Of a stretch of DNA of 64,000 nt, positions 10,888 to 24,010 are shown one piece after another. Source of the DNA: Elysia crispata. Lineage: Eukaryota > Mollusca > Gastropoda > Plakobranchidae. A model generated the notes under the pieces. The model did no database searches. It had not been told where the DNA came from and saw only the letters and a list, made by a program, of their open reading frames with translations. Where the stretch lies: positions 1 through 64,000 of the forward strand of contig JAWDGP010006680.1 of NCBI GenBank assembly GCA_033675545.1. Direction: 5' to 3'. Each line of letters starts with the position of its first letter. Position 1 is the stretch's first letter. The translations under genes were made by a program, and so were the position numbers.

Positions 10888-13800
10888 CTTTAAGTAAAAA
10901 TAAAATGAAAGAAAAATGACAATATCAGAAACTCGCAAACTTTACTTTATTATCACCGCAAACATTTTATGTAAAATACTCATGTCTCTTATGACCTCAC
11001 ATGCAGATACACATTTTTATGTGTAAAAAAAAATCCTTGCTTTGGACACATAAATTGGCATTTTCATGAGTGCCTTAACAACAATGACCCAATACTTACA
11101 AGATTGTACCTTAAATAATTTGAAGATGTGACATTTGACTTTTAGATGATATCCATCCACCAAACCCATCCCCAGTAAATCTACATCAATTGAGAGAAAT
11201 ACTAAAATTAAAACTGAATGAAAACTACTCTATTTCTCCACCATGATTAAAATCAAATTCCAAATTTATGAAAGCATTTGTTTCATTCAGTATTCAATCT
11301 CCATTTCTCCATTTCCTCTTCTTTCAGCTTTTTCACCGCAGTTAGGGATCAAATTGTTCATGCCTTTACCTTTAAAGCCAACAGACCTTGATTGTATTTG
11401 CCTTTTATTGCTACATATAACGACCATTCTCTAACAAAATCTGATGAATTTCCATAATTTTTATCAGCATTATTTAATATATTCTCATAAATCCTGCTTA
11501 CAACTTTTTTTTACTCTTGGCTGCACCAATCTTAGGGGAGAAACTATAATTCCTATAATTTTATTTCTTTGGTAGGTTGCCTAAGAAAAAGTTGTTTTAA
11601 TCAAGTATTTGTCAAAATGTTTACAATTTTAACAACTGCATGCGCACACTCAAATTTATTCCAGTTACTGTCACAATGTTACTCAGGCATGCAGACTGTA
11701 ATTAATTTTTAAGAATGAATAGAAGCATTGTGAGTGTCAGAAAATTAAGTTTGTACATCCCAAAGAACACAGCCACTTAGGGATCTGGAACAGCAATTTT
11801 TTTTTTAATTAAAAAATTTTTTTTTCAGGGTTATAACACATGTATTGTTACTTTATAAAACAGTGATTTCAATGGCTTAGTCTGAAATTCCATCATGATA
11901 GAACTACATTAAGTTGGATTAAATTTTCTGAAGAGACCTTCCATTTGCAAAACAGCAATGCTAGCTGGTAATGCATAAAAAATGGGGAAATAAAGTTTTC
12001 TATATTATGTACTCTATCAACTGTGTATATCATAGGGAATCGTTTGCACTGATACTTCAGATACATAACATTCCAAGTAGTGATTGATCTAGAAAGAAAC
12101 ATACCAAATATAACCCTTACAATTTATAAAATGGAAATCAAACTTTTTACATGGTGCAGATCTGAACATATCAACTTATAGTCAGCGTGGGATACATATA
12201 AAGGCTTTTTTACACCAACCTATGTGGCTCCCCTTAAAGCTTGTCTGATTTAACCATTTTGTTTGGAGATATATGCACACAGATACACAGCCTACAAACC
12301 TGCTGGAGTGACCTCCCTGTCAACATCACCAACCCTAACTGGTTCTGGCTTGGGTTCCTCCACTTTCTTGACAATCTTAGGCTTGTTGTCATCAATGCGG
12401 ACTGAAACAGCAATAGCATAGAAAAATTTTTTTTCATGGCAGAGCCAATGAAACAAACAAAGTTAAAAAAAAATTTATGTACAAAACTTAAAACCTTCAT
12501 ATTTCAGTCTAGTATATTTTTCTTATCCCTAATATTAATGTGCGTCTATTTTATAAAGAAAACCTTGATTTTCTGTCTACAACTATGACCTTTAATTATG
12601 CAATTTGATAAAAAACACTTTTACTTAGTTTTGACTTTTCACTAAAATCTCCCTGAACTAAGGGTGATAATTCACTGATTTTTTAACACAATGGAGTTGA
12701 AGCAAAAACATAATCTGGGATCCAAAACGTTTGAAGACAAAAAAATTGAGAAATTATCTTGGTCTTTATGAAACAAGCATTTTAAAATTAATACTTTAAA
12801 ACTATATTTAAATCCATAAAGTAATTGAAAAAGACACAATTTCCACAAAAACACTGATTACCATACTATTTTCTAGCAACCAATATAAACTTAGACTGGG
12901 TAGTGCTGCATTTTTAGAGTATATTTTGGTCTAGATTCACTGTTTATTACAATAATTGACACCCTTCGTCTCTACATTTCCCTCTAATTTTTACCCCTCT
13001 AGATTTATCATTTAAATGGCCAAATTTATCAACGACTATACTATACTATAAAGTACATTGGCTTTCTTTACAAAAAAAAAAATTATTTTTAAGACATATA
13101 ATGGCTGTTACCAAAACGAAAACCTCTGTTTTCTTAACGAATTATCATAAAACAGACAGGAGACAAAACTAATTTCTCACAAAAGAAAAAAATAAATAAA
13201 CTAAGGCCTGAATTGAGCAGCACTCACATCTATTGTGCTGCACGAAATTGACAGCAACATTTGTTGGCACAAATTGGGAAGGTGCATTTTCACGCTGGCG
13301 TTTTTTCTCTTCTAAGAGCTTCTGTTTAGCATCTTCTGTTAACTCAATGTTTTTGATCTTGGCACTAGAAAAAGTAGACAAAAAATAAAGGGCATTTTAA
13401 GATATGCATACAGAGAGAAGCTTTAAACAGTTTCCTTCAACAGCGTTCTAAGCCTTCATGTGCAATTATTTCAAAGAATAAATATTTGTTCTAAAAAGAT
13501 CTCTTTCCGTTATTTTGATTGTGTTAACCAATGCATCATTTGTTAGACAACACATCATTTTTATTTTCTGACTAGAAAAAAATCAGTCGTTTCTGTCAAT
13601 TTGTATTCTCTGACTAGAAAAAATCAGTCGTTTCGGTCAAGTCCCATTCTATTTTTTAGAAATCTAGATTTTGCTGCAGAATTCAGTTTAGTATGTATAT
13701 GGGAGATGCATGTTTTACAGAGCTTTATTCTATCACAAAATTGTAGAAAGAGTCTGTACAAATGGCAGAAAAATGATCACACCTCAGAGCATACTGTGAT

Positions 13801-16800
13801 AACAGTAATAACAACAATAAGTTTAAAAAAAATAATAATGATAAAATATAATTTTCTCCAAACCAAAAAATATTTCCACAACTGCAAAAGCTTCCACAAA
13901 AAATCCAGTCCTCTCTGTTTATATCACCCACTCTCACCTTTCACCTTAGCCAGAAATGCAGTGACTTACTCTATGCCAAGATCGATTTCTGGTATGCCAG
14001 ACAGCATCTGATTGGACAACATATCTTCTGATCTCTTTTCAGATGAGTATTTCTTGAGATGCTCTGGCAGGTCATACAGAGAATCATCGTTTTTCTGTCT
14101 ACACAAAAGAGAAATAAAGATCATTTGTATCCCACAAAATCGTTAAAAAGTTGATACTGTTATCATCAATCTACATTGATAAAAGATGGGAATTGCACGG
14201 ACATTTAATTTCTGATCTCTCCATTGCTCTGCCAACCTAAAGAGCTTTATGACAGATACTATGTATATGCTATCTTGTGGGACTTTTCATTAAATAGTCA
14301 AGAATACTCAACAAAATGCATCAGCTACATAATTATAATAAGAATCTGAAAGAATAGAAAGCACATCATTATAGCTCAAACATAAGTTGTGGTATGTAAC
14401 TCATTTTTTCAAAGCATTTGAAATTTTAAAAAATTCAATAGAACCTTGACTGAGACAATTAAGTGTAACAAAGATTTAAAATGCTGAAAAGCAAGCACAT
14501 TTTTCATTGACTGAGAAAAGTTTTTAAGCTTGGTATAGTTTTCCCACTCAACTTTTCATCACCATAACCAAACAGTTGTGGCAGAGTAGACCTAAACTAT
14601 TGAGTCTGAAAACTAAAACACCAAAAGCAACATTAACACTGAATGATTACAATCTATAGCCAAATTTTTAGTTTGAACATCGAAGGGGGTTCATCTCATG
14701 TGAAAGCAAGTTGATTGGTGCTAAGTAAAATGTTACGCATAAGTAATTTACTTGATAGTAGCTATTTGGGTTCACTTACTATATAAAAGAAAACCCCAGA
14801 TTTTTTTCTACATGTGAACTAGCTAAAAATTTGCAGTAAAGAACAATGACTTCAAAGCTGGCATTGTTTTAAAATTAATGTTAAACATACAGGAGATGAC
14901 TAAACTGCAATCGATCATCAAACTAAAACTCACTGATTTGTCTTTTCCTCCTCTTCTTTGTGGTGGCCTTTTCTCTTAGCAAGCTCCACCTCAACGTACT
15001 TTAACCTGGGAAGCACGAAAAAGGATATAAAGAAATAAACGTAAGGGAACCTCAAGATGTATGAACATACATAAATTTTTATCATAGTGTGGGTCAAAGG
15101 GATGAAGAAGAAGAAGTTTTTGTTTAGTTGAACTTGACCTACATTATCAAAAGAAACTTTATGCAGAGATGTTGGATTTAGCCAGCATTAGGACCTCAGA
15201 TTGAATCTAACTTTTGTCCCAGCCTGAGATCAAATCCATGGACTCCTTATTGTCATTCCCACTCTCTACAGTGAGCTATCAATGGGCTCCTGTTCTGATC
15301 ACAAAAATACTTGTTCATAAAAATCACATGCATAAACTTCTTTTTTCAAGCTTGAAAAAAAAATGATTATGTAATCTTCACCAAAAATAAGAATGAACTT
15401 AAATGATTCTAATCCTTATTCATTCATGTTAAAACTCTAGCACATATTTCTTTTTATCCTCTGATATTGATGAAAGCTCATATCATATTCAGTTTGGAAA
15501 CTAAGCTCGCACTACTATTTTCAATGCATTCGTAAAGGGAAATACGATTTAATTGAAAAAAAAAAAAAGAACAAGTTCAGTCTTTACAAATCAAAAAATT
15601 TTCTTAAACAGTGATACAGGGAAGAGCTGGAAAATTCTAGGAAAATAGGTCAAACTACCTGGTATATATTATACAGTTGAGTCAAAATAATTCGAATCCG
15701 CATAGTTCAAATTCTTGAATATTTTGAAGTCGTTGAATTTCACCGAATATTTCTCTACTAAAGCTTTATTAAAAAAATATCAGTCGGTTCCAAGTTTGAC
15801 ACAAGGATCCAGTTAATTCGATGCGATTTTGTCGTGATTTTTTTATTCTGACATAGTGAAAGCACTTTTCCAGGCTTGTAAAACGAAGTACATGCAGTGC
15901 TATGCTCCGCGCGGCAAGTGATTCTGGTGTGTGTGTGTGTGTGTGCCCACCTACATTACAGGCAAGAGTCTGCAATAAGGCTACAAGAGAGAAAGGGGTT
16001 AGGCTCACCTCCAACCCCCTGCACACTTGTACGACATTCCTCATCTGTCATCCACATTTTTTTAAACTCTCTTTTATCTATGTATTCTGATAATTTGAAT
16101 TTCGGATAATTCGGAGTCTTATTTTTATCTGAATGACTTTGCAATAAGCAGACTCAACTGTATAAATATAAAAAAAAAAACTTTGAGGAAAAAAAAAAAC
16201 AGGCTTAAAAAAAGGTGGGGTTTATTGAAGGATACTACATTAAAAGCTCTCCTTAATAAATTGAAATTTAATGTCTTTAAAAAGTGAGTTACAAAAAAAA
16301 AAAAAAAAGAAAGGAGAACCTACATCTCAGCATCTTCATCTCTTCTGTTTGTCTCTGCAGCGAATGCTGTCCCTATGGCCTCTGCTGCTTCTCCTTTCAA
16401 AGGTCTGAAAATGTAAATCATTTGCATTGACAAAGAATATATTTTGAACAATAAAGTTGAGGCCAATTATTAAATTAGAGTAAGAGCACCCTACTGATAA
16501 CTAAACAAACAATTAATCTTGCCTCTTTCTCTTGATAAGAATATACAACAAAAGCATTTTCTTTTATGGCAATTACATCCTTAGTTACAAAAAAGAGAAA
16601 GAGATTATTGCATGCATTAAGCATATTGAGTGGTCTGCAGTTATGCAAACATCTCAAGCACTACTCTCCATCATTTCACTGCAGAAACTACTCAAAAAAC
16701 ATAAGAAATGAAACTCAGAACCTGAAAATGAGCGGATATGAGTTGAATAACCAGGAGTTATAAGAAACAATCACTGAATGGTTTCTCATTTACCCAGACT

Positions 16801-18733
16801 ACTTCACATATTATTGTGACTAGTGAGCCTCCATTTTATTTATAGAACCAAAATAGTGGAATAACAAATACACCATTACTGGTTTTTCAATGCTTTCATG
16901 TCCACAAATCCTCCTGTTGTCATTTTGAATGGGTCCGCCTGTAATGTAAAAAAATATTTTGAATCTCAATATATTTTTCAATCCCATAAAATGAGTAATG
17001 AAGCAAATACATGAAAACAAATAGCTTGTATATGAGAAACTGGACTTTAAATATAAAAAGCCTTCAGGAATTTTATGCAAAAGAATATTATACTAATTTT
17101 TTTATCTATCAACAAATATCTCTATCATTTTATCATTAGGCTGTGCTTGTATCAATAAACAAAATATTTCTAATCTTAATGAGATATTATCAAAAGATCA
17201 AATAGAATATTTTGCTATATTCTTTTAGCCCTGTAAGTCAAATTTGCACACTGATGTTTAATTTAGATTATAAATAATATCTCTTGGTATGATTCTACTA
17301 ATAAGAACTGGAACATCTGAAGTAATCAAGTTTTATTTTACACATTTACACTAAGAGCGTATTGTTCTAGTTTGACTGATACTACTGAAAGACTACAAGT
17401 TTTGCCATGTTAACTTAAACTTCATAATCAAAACCAATAAAATTTTCCTTTGTTCATTTAACCTTACATCAGAAACCTCTTCAGTTTTAGGAATCTTCTT
17501 TCCCAAAGCTAGACTGGCAGCACTCACTCCCTTCTGTCTGGCTCGCATCTTTTGTAATGCTTTAAGCGCCTCCAACTTGTCTCTGTGGAGAGGGTGAAAG
17601 TGATGGATTGCTTTATTATCTTTCAACACAACATATTGTCATATAAACAATAAGAATTTAACATTACGTTTCAAAGAGACTGAATGGTATTTGTGCACTT
17701 CTGTTTTCATTGTTTTTTGTTTTTTTTTTATTTTGTAAAAGATAAATAATGTCTATATCTCTCATAAGGTGATCTATAGTTTTAAAGAAATGCTCTTAGT
17801 TACTGAGTTAGGCTAGGTTAATTTTCTGTTTTTAATAGAAGAGGAATAATCCTCTAATCCTTCATAAGTTCATTTCCTTAAAAAATGTTTCAAAAGTGTG
17901 CTTAGGGTTCAGAATATCATTTTAAATATGAAAATAAAGTTAGGAAAAAATCAGAATACTTCCTATAAATTCAGAAATTTGGAGAAGGACCAAATTCCAA
18001 TAAACACAATGATTGCCACCAAATTGGAATGAATGGCAAGTCTGTTTTAAAACATGAAACCTGACATCTGAAACTCCACTCAATGCAATTTTATATTAAA
18101 TTATTTTTTTTTAAAAATTTAATGGGTCTCAGGCTGATAACGTATTAAAGACTGATTTATATTCGTAATATAACAAAGTGTAGAATTAATGGAAAAGATT
18201 TAAGGTTTTATCTACTCATTATAGAATTCATTAAATGGTTTTTTTTTTTAGACGCCTATTTAAAGTTTTCAATCTAATCTAGATCTAGATTAGTCTAGAA
18301 TCTAGGCCTAATTGTTGTAGTTTTGTTTTTTTTTTTTTTTTTGGTGCTCAAAATTTTTTTGTGGGTGTAACTTTTGTTATCAATAAAATTTGGGCTAACT
18401 TCGTCCCGAAACGGTTTTAGAGATAAAAACGATTAAAAAGTCTAGAGTTCCTCTAGATTTAGATATGGGCCTAGATCTAGATCTAGATTAGATCTAGATC
18501 TATCTTAGACCAGAGTCTTAGAAGTTATAAATTCATACATTATTTTGTGCTTCCTATTTAAGATCTCATAAAGATAATTTGCATCTACTCCATTTTTTTT
18601 TAGTAAGTAATGGTATTGCAAAATAAGATATTTACCGCGTATCCTCATTGTCTTCAGATCCTGAGCCGCTCTCCGAGGAATCACGTCTTTGTCGTACATT
18701 TCGTCTTCGGTGAGGTTTTGAAGTTTCAGCCAT
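10787..18733 (-). CDS. C9orf78: C9orf78/TLS1 orthologue, nine exons, 297 residues
   Basis: Nine minus-strand exons (in gene order 18636-18733, 17468-17582, 16880-16938, 16324-16404, 14934-15005, 13970-14098, 13228-13364, 12300-12401, 10787-10887) join with consistent phases and GT/AG borders to give 894 nt, 297 residues plus stop; human C9orf78 has 289. Recognisable blocks are an RRR-rich acidic N-terminus (DSSESGSGSEDNEDTR), VSAASLALGKK (52-62), DPFKMTTGGFVDM (73-85), AETNRRDEDAEM (107-118), LSNQMLSGIPEIDLGIDAK (169-187), FVPTNVAVNFVQHNRF (216-231) and ATDDFHFEKF (281-290). In human and fission yeast this family acts in the nucleus with the spliceosome, binding the helicase BRR2 and affecting splice-site choice. 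The protein looks intrinsically disordered, as usual for the family. Introns are 0.5-2 kb; intron 4 carries a MITE. No disabling change is seen. Confidence 0.96.
12300..12401 (-). CDS. C9orf78: C9orf78 exon 8 (residues 231-265)
   Basis: Acceptor TTTCAG; donor GTTTGT. Encodes a lysine/glutamate-rich, poorly conserved linker (KKVEEPKPEPVRVGDVD) that aligns without gaps to the human EEPKARPLKVGD segment. Confidence 0.9.
13228..13364 (-). CDS. C9orf78: C9orf78 exon 7 (residues 185-231)
   Basis: Acceptor TTTCTAG; donor GTGAGT. Encodes AKIKNIELTEDAK, a charged helix, then FVPTNVAVNFVQHNR. One base of Phe231 ends the exon. Confidence 0.96.
13568..13642. repeat. Two-copy tandem duplication in C9orf78 intron 6
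   Basis: CTGACTAGAAAAAAATCAGT and the following CGTTTCTGTC occur twice about 44 bp apart. Confidence 0.8.
13970..14098 (-). CDS. C9orf78: C9orf78 exon 6 (residues 142-185)
   Basis: Phase requires the acceptor TGTAG at 14099-14100, not the CAG four bases inside. Encodes LYDLPEHL and LSNQMLSGIPEIDLGI, the best conserved block of the family. Donor GTAAGT. Confidence 0.95.
14934..15005 (-). CDS. C9orf78: C9orf78 exon 5 (residues 118-142)
   Basis: Acceptor TTCCCAG; donor GTGAGT. Encodes LKYVEVELAKRKGHHKEEEE, matching human MKYIETELKKRKG. Confidence 0.94.
15674..16160. mobile_element. pogo/Tigger-like MITE in C9orf78 intron 4
   Basis: CAGTTGAGTC at 15674-15683 and GACTCAACTG at 16151-16160 form inverted ends, each bordered by TA (15672-15673 and 16161-16162), the target duplication of this superfamily. 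Subterminal words (AATTCGAATCCG on the left, GATAATTTGAATTTCGGATAATTCGG on the right, given here only in part) are typical of pogo/Tigger ends. The 487-bp body has no transposase and contains a short (GT)n run, so it is a non-autonomous copy. Confidence 0.85.
16324..16404 (-). CDS. C9orf78: C9orf78 exon 4 (residues 91-118)
   Basis: Acceptor TTTTCAG; donor GTAGGT. Encodes IGTAFAAETNRRDEDAE, matching human LGTSFSAETNRRDEDAD; Met118 is split by the intron. Confidence 0.95.
16880..16938 (-). CDS. C9orf78: C9orf78 exon 3 (residues 72-91)
   Basis: Acceptor ATTACAG; donor GTAATG. Encodes ADPFKMTTGGFVDMKALKN, matching the human DPFQMKTGGMVDMKKLK block. Confidence 0.94.
17468..17582 (-). CDS. C9orf78: C9orf78 exon 2 (residues 33-71)
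   Basis: Acceptor CCACAG; donor GTAAGG. Encodes a helical LEALKALQKMRARQKG stretch followed by VSAASLALGKKIPKTEEVSD. Ends in phase 0. Confidence 0.95.
18263..18505. repeat. TCTAGA/AGATCT word cluster, intron 1 of C9orf78
   Basis: Overlapping CTAGATCTAGAT words occur many times at 18276-18305 and 18440-18505, separated by ordinary sequence including a poly-T. The same words cluster again at 49.57-50.05 kb and more sparsely at 20.5-20.7 and 47.4-47.5 kb. Confidence 0.85.
18636..18733 (-). CDS. C9orf78: C9orf78 exon 1 (residues 1-33)
   Basis: ATG is the reverse complement of 18731-18733 and opens MAETSKPHRRRNVRQRRD. The donor GTAAAT is at 18634-18635 and splits Arg33 after two bases. Confidence 0.93.
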
Positions 18734-19676
18734 TTTAGAATAGGACGGATGTTTACATGAGCAGGTATTGATCGCAGCTCACAAAAATAATATTAAGACA
18801 TTTTCTTTTTTTTATGAAACTAAAATAGTTTAAAGAATTTTAAATTCAAGATTCTTATAAATATCTTAAAATTATTTATCGAAACTTCGATTAAATTGAT
18901 TTCCTTGAAATTTTCTTTTTATAGAATAATCATAATAAAAACAAAAAGGTATACTTGATCTGGAATTGACCTTATTGGCATACTACGCTCCTTATCATTC
19001 ATGTTTCGCTGTCTTCTTTCAAATTACAATTATTATTTTTATTATTTTTTTTTCTTGAATTATATGAAAGTGGAAATTCTCATCAGTTTACACATGGAGA
19101 GCAGCATGTTCCAGGCCTCACAGCTTAGTCATGAAAGACCCATTTCAAAATTTCGTATTTTACCACTGATTGATGGCTACAGGTTCAACCTCACTAAAAC
19201 TCTCCCTGACAAATTAAAAAAAAAAAGAAAAAGAAATTAATAAATCGGCAATCAATTAGCATATTTGGGAAAAAATAAAGCAGGGTCATTGAAGTATACC
19301 GATAATATAATTATGTTTACAGAGAGCCGGAAGTAACGGTTTCCAAGGATTGTAGAGATGGACTAGATGATATGGCTGGAGATGGAAACATAATATTCAA
19401 ACCTTAAAAGGAATGAAAGAGAAACAGAGGAACGCAAAAGAAAGAAACAAAACAAAAAATCACCAGAAAAACTTAGAGTATTATTGTAAGCGTCTACAGC
19501 TGTAATCAATAACACTACAAGCTTTAAAAAGCTTTAACAAGGGACATCAGAATTGTAAGCAGGATGGTTCATTATTATTTAAGTCAGCTCCCTTTATATT
19601 TGTGAAACCTGAAGATTTAAAAAGAAATTTTCGGTATTGCTTTTAATGGTGCTAGGTTGTATTTCTGTGTCGTTAT

Positions 19677-19683
<7 letters not shown>
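18734..19683. promoter_or_regulatory. Upstream region of C9orf78
   Basis: The promoter should lie just right of the start codon at 18733, but no TATA box or obvious initiator is visible. An ETS-like word CCGGAAGT occurs at 19327-19334. Extent and function are inferred only from position. Confidence 0.3.
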
Positions 19684-19775
<92 letters not shown>

Positions 19776-19800
19776 AAGAGAAGAGAAGAGAAGAGAAGAC
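19684..19800. repeat. (GA)n then (AAGAG)n tract
   Basis: About 44 perfect GA units followed by a short AAGAG pentamer run. Confidence 0.97.
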
Positions 19801-22800
19801 GAAATTAGTGATCGTCCAGGGATATGGACCCGCCGTTTGGCTTAATTTAAAAAAAAAAATAATTTTATTAGGCTGTAGTTTGCCTGCTAAAGGAGCCTTT
19901 AGATTTATAGAAAACGCTTTGAAATCATGGAGGTATAAATGGAATATTTAAATAATGTAACTCCTACAAGTTTCCCTTCAATACATGGAGTAAAACAATT
20001 AAAAGATAGCAGTTCATTCTTAAAGGTTGCATGAATAGTTTAATTCATCAGCTGCTATAAAGATATTATAAAATTCCCATTGCTCTGCTCTACATGTCTT
20101 GTTCATGCCTATCAAATAATGGTTGACACGCATCAAAGATAAAATATTTTTTCATTATTTTTTTTTCAACAGTCATTGGCTTAGTCATGTTTCCTTAGGT
20201 TGAAGTTAATGAATTTTATAAAATTCAAGAAGAATATATCGGCGTACTCAATAACCCGGGTAGCAATTTCACTCGAATGGTCATAAGTTGATTATCGTTC
20301 TGATTTTGTATCCTTCTTTTTTTCCTTGTACACATATCAATATAGAATTTACCACGAAAAAAGAGAACAAAAATTAAAATGTTTAACAGTCTTTCAGAGG
20401 GTAACGGTCAGAGAAAAATTACTGGTTTAGAATGATATGATAAACAACCTAGTAAAGAGAGCCCTATTTAGGCTACCTTTTGTAAACAAATGTAAAAACG
20501 ATCGAGATTTAGAATTAGATCTTCATTCTAGAAAGGAAGTTATAAAAAACCTGCGTTGTATCAAGACCTTGAATTAGATTTGAGCCTAAATCCAGATATA
20601 ATTAAATTGAGAGGATGAACCGTGAAGCTTCAGATAATGCTAGATCTAATCTTAGTTAACTTCCAGTCTAAACCACAAAGTCTAAATGGATTTAAGAGCG
20701 TTTTAAATCAGTGCAAATTTTATTTTCATTCCAAATTAAGCACTTATACAATGTTCAAACTCACTATAATAAATTAAGCCTTTTTCCTAGCGCATCTCAT
20801 AAACTAGGCTTGATGCACTGCAAGTAAAAGACTAAGCAAGAAAACAAAAATAAAGTTAAAACAAATGGAAGGAAAAAATAAGTTAACATTGCTGAGAGAT
20901 GTGCAAATTCAAGTCATAAAAAGAAACAGAAACCTGATTAATGGAAAGACATTCTTTACGAATTAGCAACGAAGGTGTGAAAGCTTTTTTATTTTAAGAG
21001 AATTTCTTATGAACATTTTTTTCTATCTTGTTAGTGGAAAATCTAAGGTCTTATGCTTAATTTATTACTCTCTGGGTCATCAAGTTCGTTTCTGCCGAGG
21101 AATACTGAATGCGGATTAATATAAATTGAGAAAAATGAAAGAAAACAAAGGGGAAAAAACAATGTCTAGTAATTATAATCTTTTAGACTTCCAGCCAAAC
21201 AATCACTTTAAAAAAGCGGAAATCTTATGAAATAGATAGGGAACGCCCTATACTTATTAATCTATTCAACGAAGGGAAAAAATCCCCGGTTTCGATTATC
21301 TTCTTTGGTACGATTGTTCAAAGATAAACAGCATGATTAATATTATCCTCAAACAAAGAGTGGTGTCCCTTTGTGGCCCGAGTGGTATAGGACGGTTACA
21401 ACAATAGAGTGAAGTGGTTAGATTATTATGCTTATTATTACAGTTATCTGCGGACTTATGAAAGGAAGAAAGCCACAATGGCAAACAAACTCTGTCGGTT
21501 TAAATGTTTATCTTCCCGTGAATGCAACAATCTGTTTTTGAAGGCATTGCAACCCTTTAATTTCCGAAGATCTCCGCTAAGCAGCTAGATAAGTAAACAT
21601 GCATCGATGTGAGGAAAATATAGTTACGGAGCTTTAGAAAAGCACCATTCGTATTGACTCAGAGACAAACAAACTGTAATAATGGTGTCTTTGCTTCTTA
21701 TTAGTTGTTTTTAATGCAGTTACAGATTGTCGTATTGACAACAGGTGCAGAAAACTACAAAGATGCACATATGGGGCATACATTAGCTTTCTAAAAGGTC
21801 CCCATAGACAAAACATAAGAAAATATTGAATGGTTGGCTTGGAAGAAATGAAGGCAGATAAGGAAATGTAAAGCAAATATTGAATAAAGGAGCTGAATGA
21901 TAAAACTTCTAATTCCTTTATCATAAGCATCTTCTTCTAATAGATGACATTATTACTGTTGTCATTGTGAATATAATGTCTGTCCGCGTAATGACAATTA
22001 AATTGATTCCGTATAATGCTTTTTTACTTACCGAGGCATGTAAAGGAAATAATCCTATTATAGCCTAGAAATGATGTTATTATGGTATAACATAATAGGT
22101 ATAAAGCAATAATAGTGATCGTATAGGTAAGCAGGGTTGTGATGAGAAACAATTTCATGATGTCATCTTGGAAGGCTGACATAAAAAAATTTCTCAACCT
22201 AGCGTCATTTTATTTGATAAAATGTAAATTTTCTTGGAGTTTCTGAAACAATGTAAAATATGTTTTGATTGATTTTTTTTTTTGGTGTGGTCCGTCACCA
22301 GGAAGTAGATGTCAGATTTTTTCTTTAAGCTAAACAAAACACCGTTGAGCAGAGATGAGTGCCCAGCCTTTACACCATGACATGAGCTGCAAACCTGCAA
22401 AGCCATAGAAACTGAAAAATAAAGCATTTTTTTGTTTGTTAATACAAACGGAATCGTAACAGTAAGGCATGCATTAAGAAGGTTTCCCCCCATCTATTTA
22501 TAGATCTGTTTTAAAATCTAATATAAATATAAGTTAAACCGTTGATCAGCTTCCGGTGTTCGATGGTCGTTAAGCGCTGGCGTCTAAGCTGAGGGACCTA
22601 AACAGATCAAAACACTTAATTTTACAGACACGCTAACACCAATGCTCACAGATACATAAATGAAAGTCAAAATTATAACATAAAAAGCCACACATACAGA
22701 AAATAATATTCAAGGAAAAAACTACTCGCGGTCATCTTTCTATTTCTGTCTTTTAGACAGAGATTTTCAAAAGTAACAACGGGGAATAACTCTTTGTGAA

Positions 22801-23945
22801 ATCTTCTTCCCTATTATGGTCTTCACATGGGTATCGGTCCACGGCAAATTGACAATAAGACAGGAGGGTAGAACTTTCACTCTATAGATCTAAATGGAAC
22901 TAAAGTAATTGATCGAACCACAAGCTGTGAATGTTTTATTCTACTGTTTTAGTAACAGAGCCCATACTTTCTTTATTCAAGAGTGTTTTGTGTCCTCTGT
23001 ACCTCTCTCTTTCTCTCATCTTCACGACCACTACAGTGTTTACATCCAATATAATTAAAAAAAAAATTTATTTAAGACTTAGGTAGATTCAATAAAATCA
23101 TAGTCTAGCTTGATATCCTTATAGTGAGTCGACGGTCGATGTTCTCTTAATAACAAAACTTTTCGTTGTCATGAAGACTGCACACACTCACTTTCTTCTT
23201 GGGACCTAGACGCCCTGGCTAATCGGACACACGTGATTACAGACAAGCAGAATCAATACCAGCAAGGAAGAAGAAATAAAAACCGAACTAAAACCAGGGG
23301 AACTTTATGTTTCCTATGATGATTTTTGGTAGTCAGCTTAATCCTTAAAATTTTATATCTGTGCAAAGCATAGTAGTTTTATCTACTTTATTAGAAAAAA
23401 TAAAAGACGCTAAAGCAAGCAAGATTTGCATTGTAAATACAGCAAATTTTTGCAGTAATAGGTTGATATGTTGCAATTCATTCAGCTATCATAAAATAAT
23501 ACAATAATGTGAATATTTATGTCATACATAGAATATATAGTTTTGAAAGCTCGCTTCTCTTGGCATTGTGTTTCACAAGGATAAATAAATTCAACATATT
23601 ATAGATCTAGTTGTTACCGTACTTTAATTATCATGTTATCCATGATAGAGGAAAAGCAATTCAGTTCTTCACAATAAATTGTATGAAGATGTCAACACAG
23701 AACTCAACAGGAGATGCTGAAAATTTAAAAAGATATTTGGGAGACATATATGTTGACTGAGTTGGAAAAATGTGTTTATAACAAGGTCCAGTTTTAAGTG
23801 TTCATCGGAATAGATTCGGAATAGAAATCCAACATTGCAAGGAGCAGAATAAGTCGAGAACAGTTTGTATTTTGATTAGCTTTACACCCCCGAAGTTTTG
23901 ATGATCTAATATACAGATACCCGGGCTTCGTTTCAAGTCACTGAT
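19801..23945. other. Featureless AT-rich intergenic stretch
   Basis: About 4 kb without recognised genes or repeats. A weak tRNA-like A-box word occurs near 22563 and TCTAGA-like words near 20.5-20.7 kb; neither is called. Confidence 0.45.
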
Positions 23946-23972
23946 TAGGGGCGGGGGATGGGGGGATAGTCA

Positions 23973-24010
23973 AGATCTGGCGCCATCAATCTGATGGCGG
24001 GGCCAGAATC
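23973..24010. repeat. GC-rich bulged hairpin
   Basis: AGATCTGGCGCCATCA pairs with TGATGGCGGGGCCAGAATCT around an ATC loop, with a 3-nt and a 1-nt bulge. It follows a G-rich run (GGGGCGGGGGATGGGGGG) at 23949-23966. Confidence 0.75.

Noticed and set aside
22555-22610. tRNA-like A-box text GGTCGTTAAGCGCTGGCGTC
   Set aside because: No B box at the expected distance.
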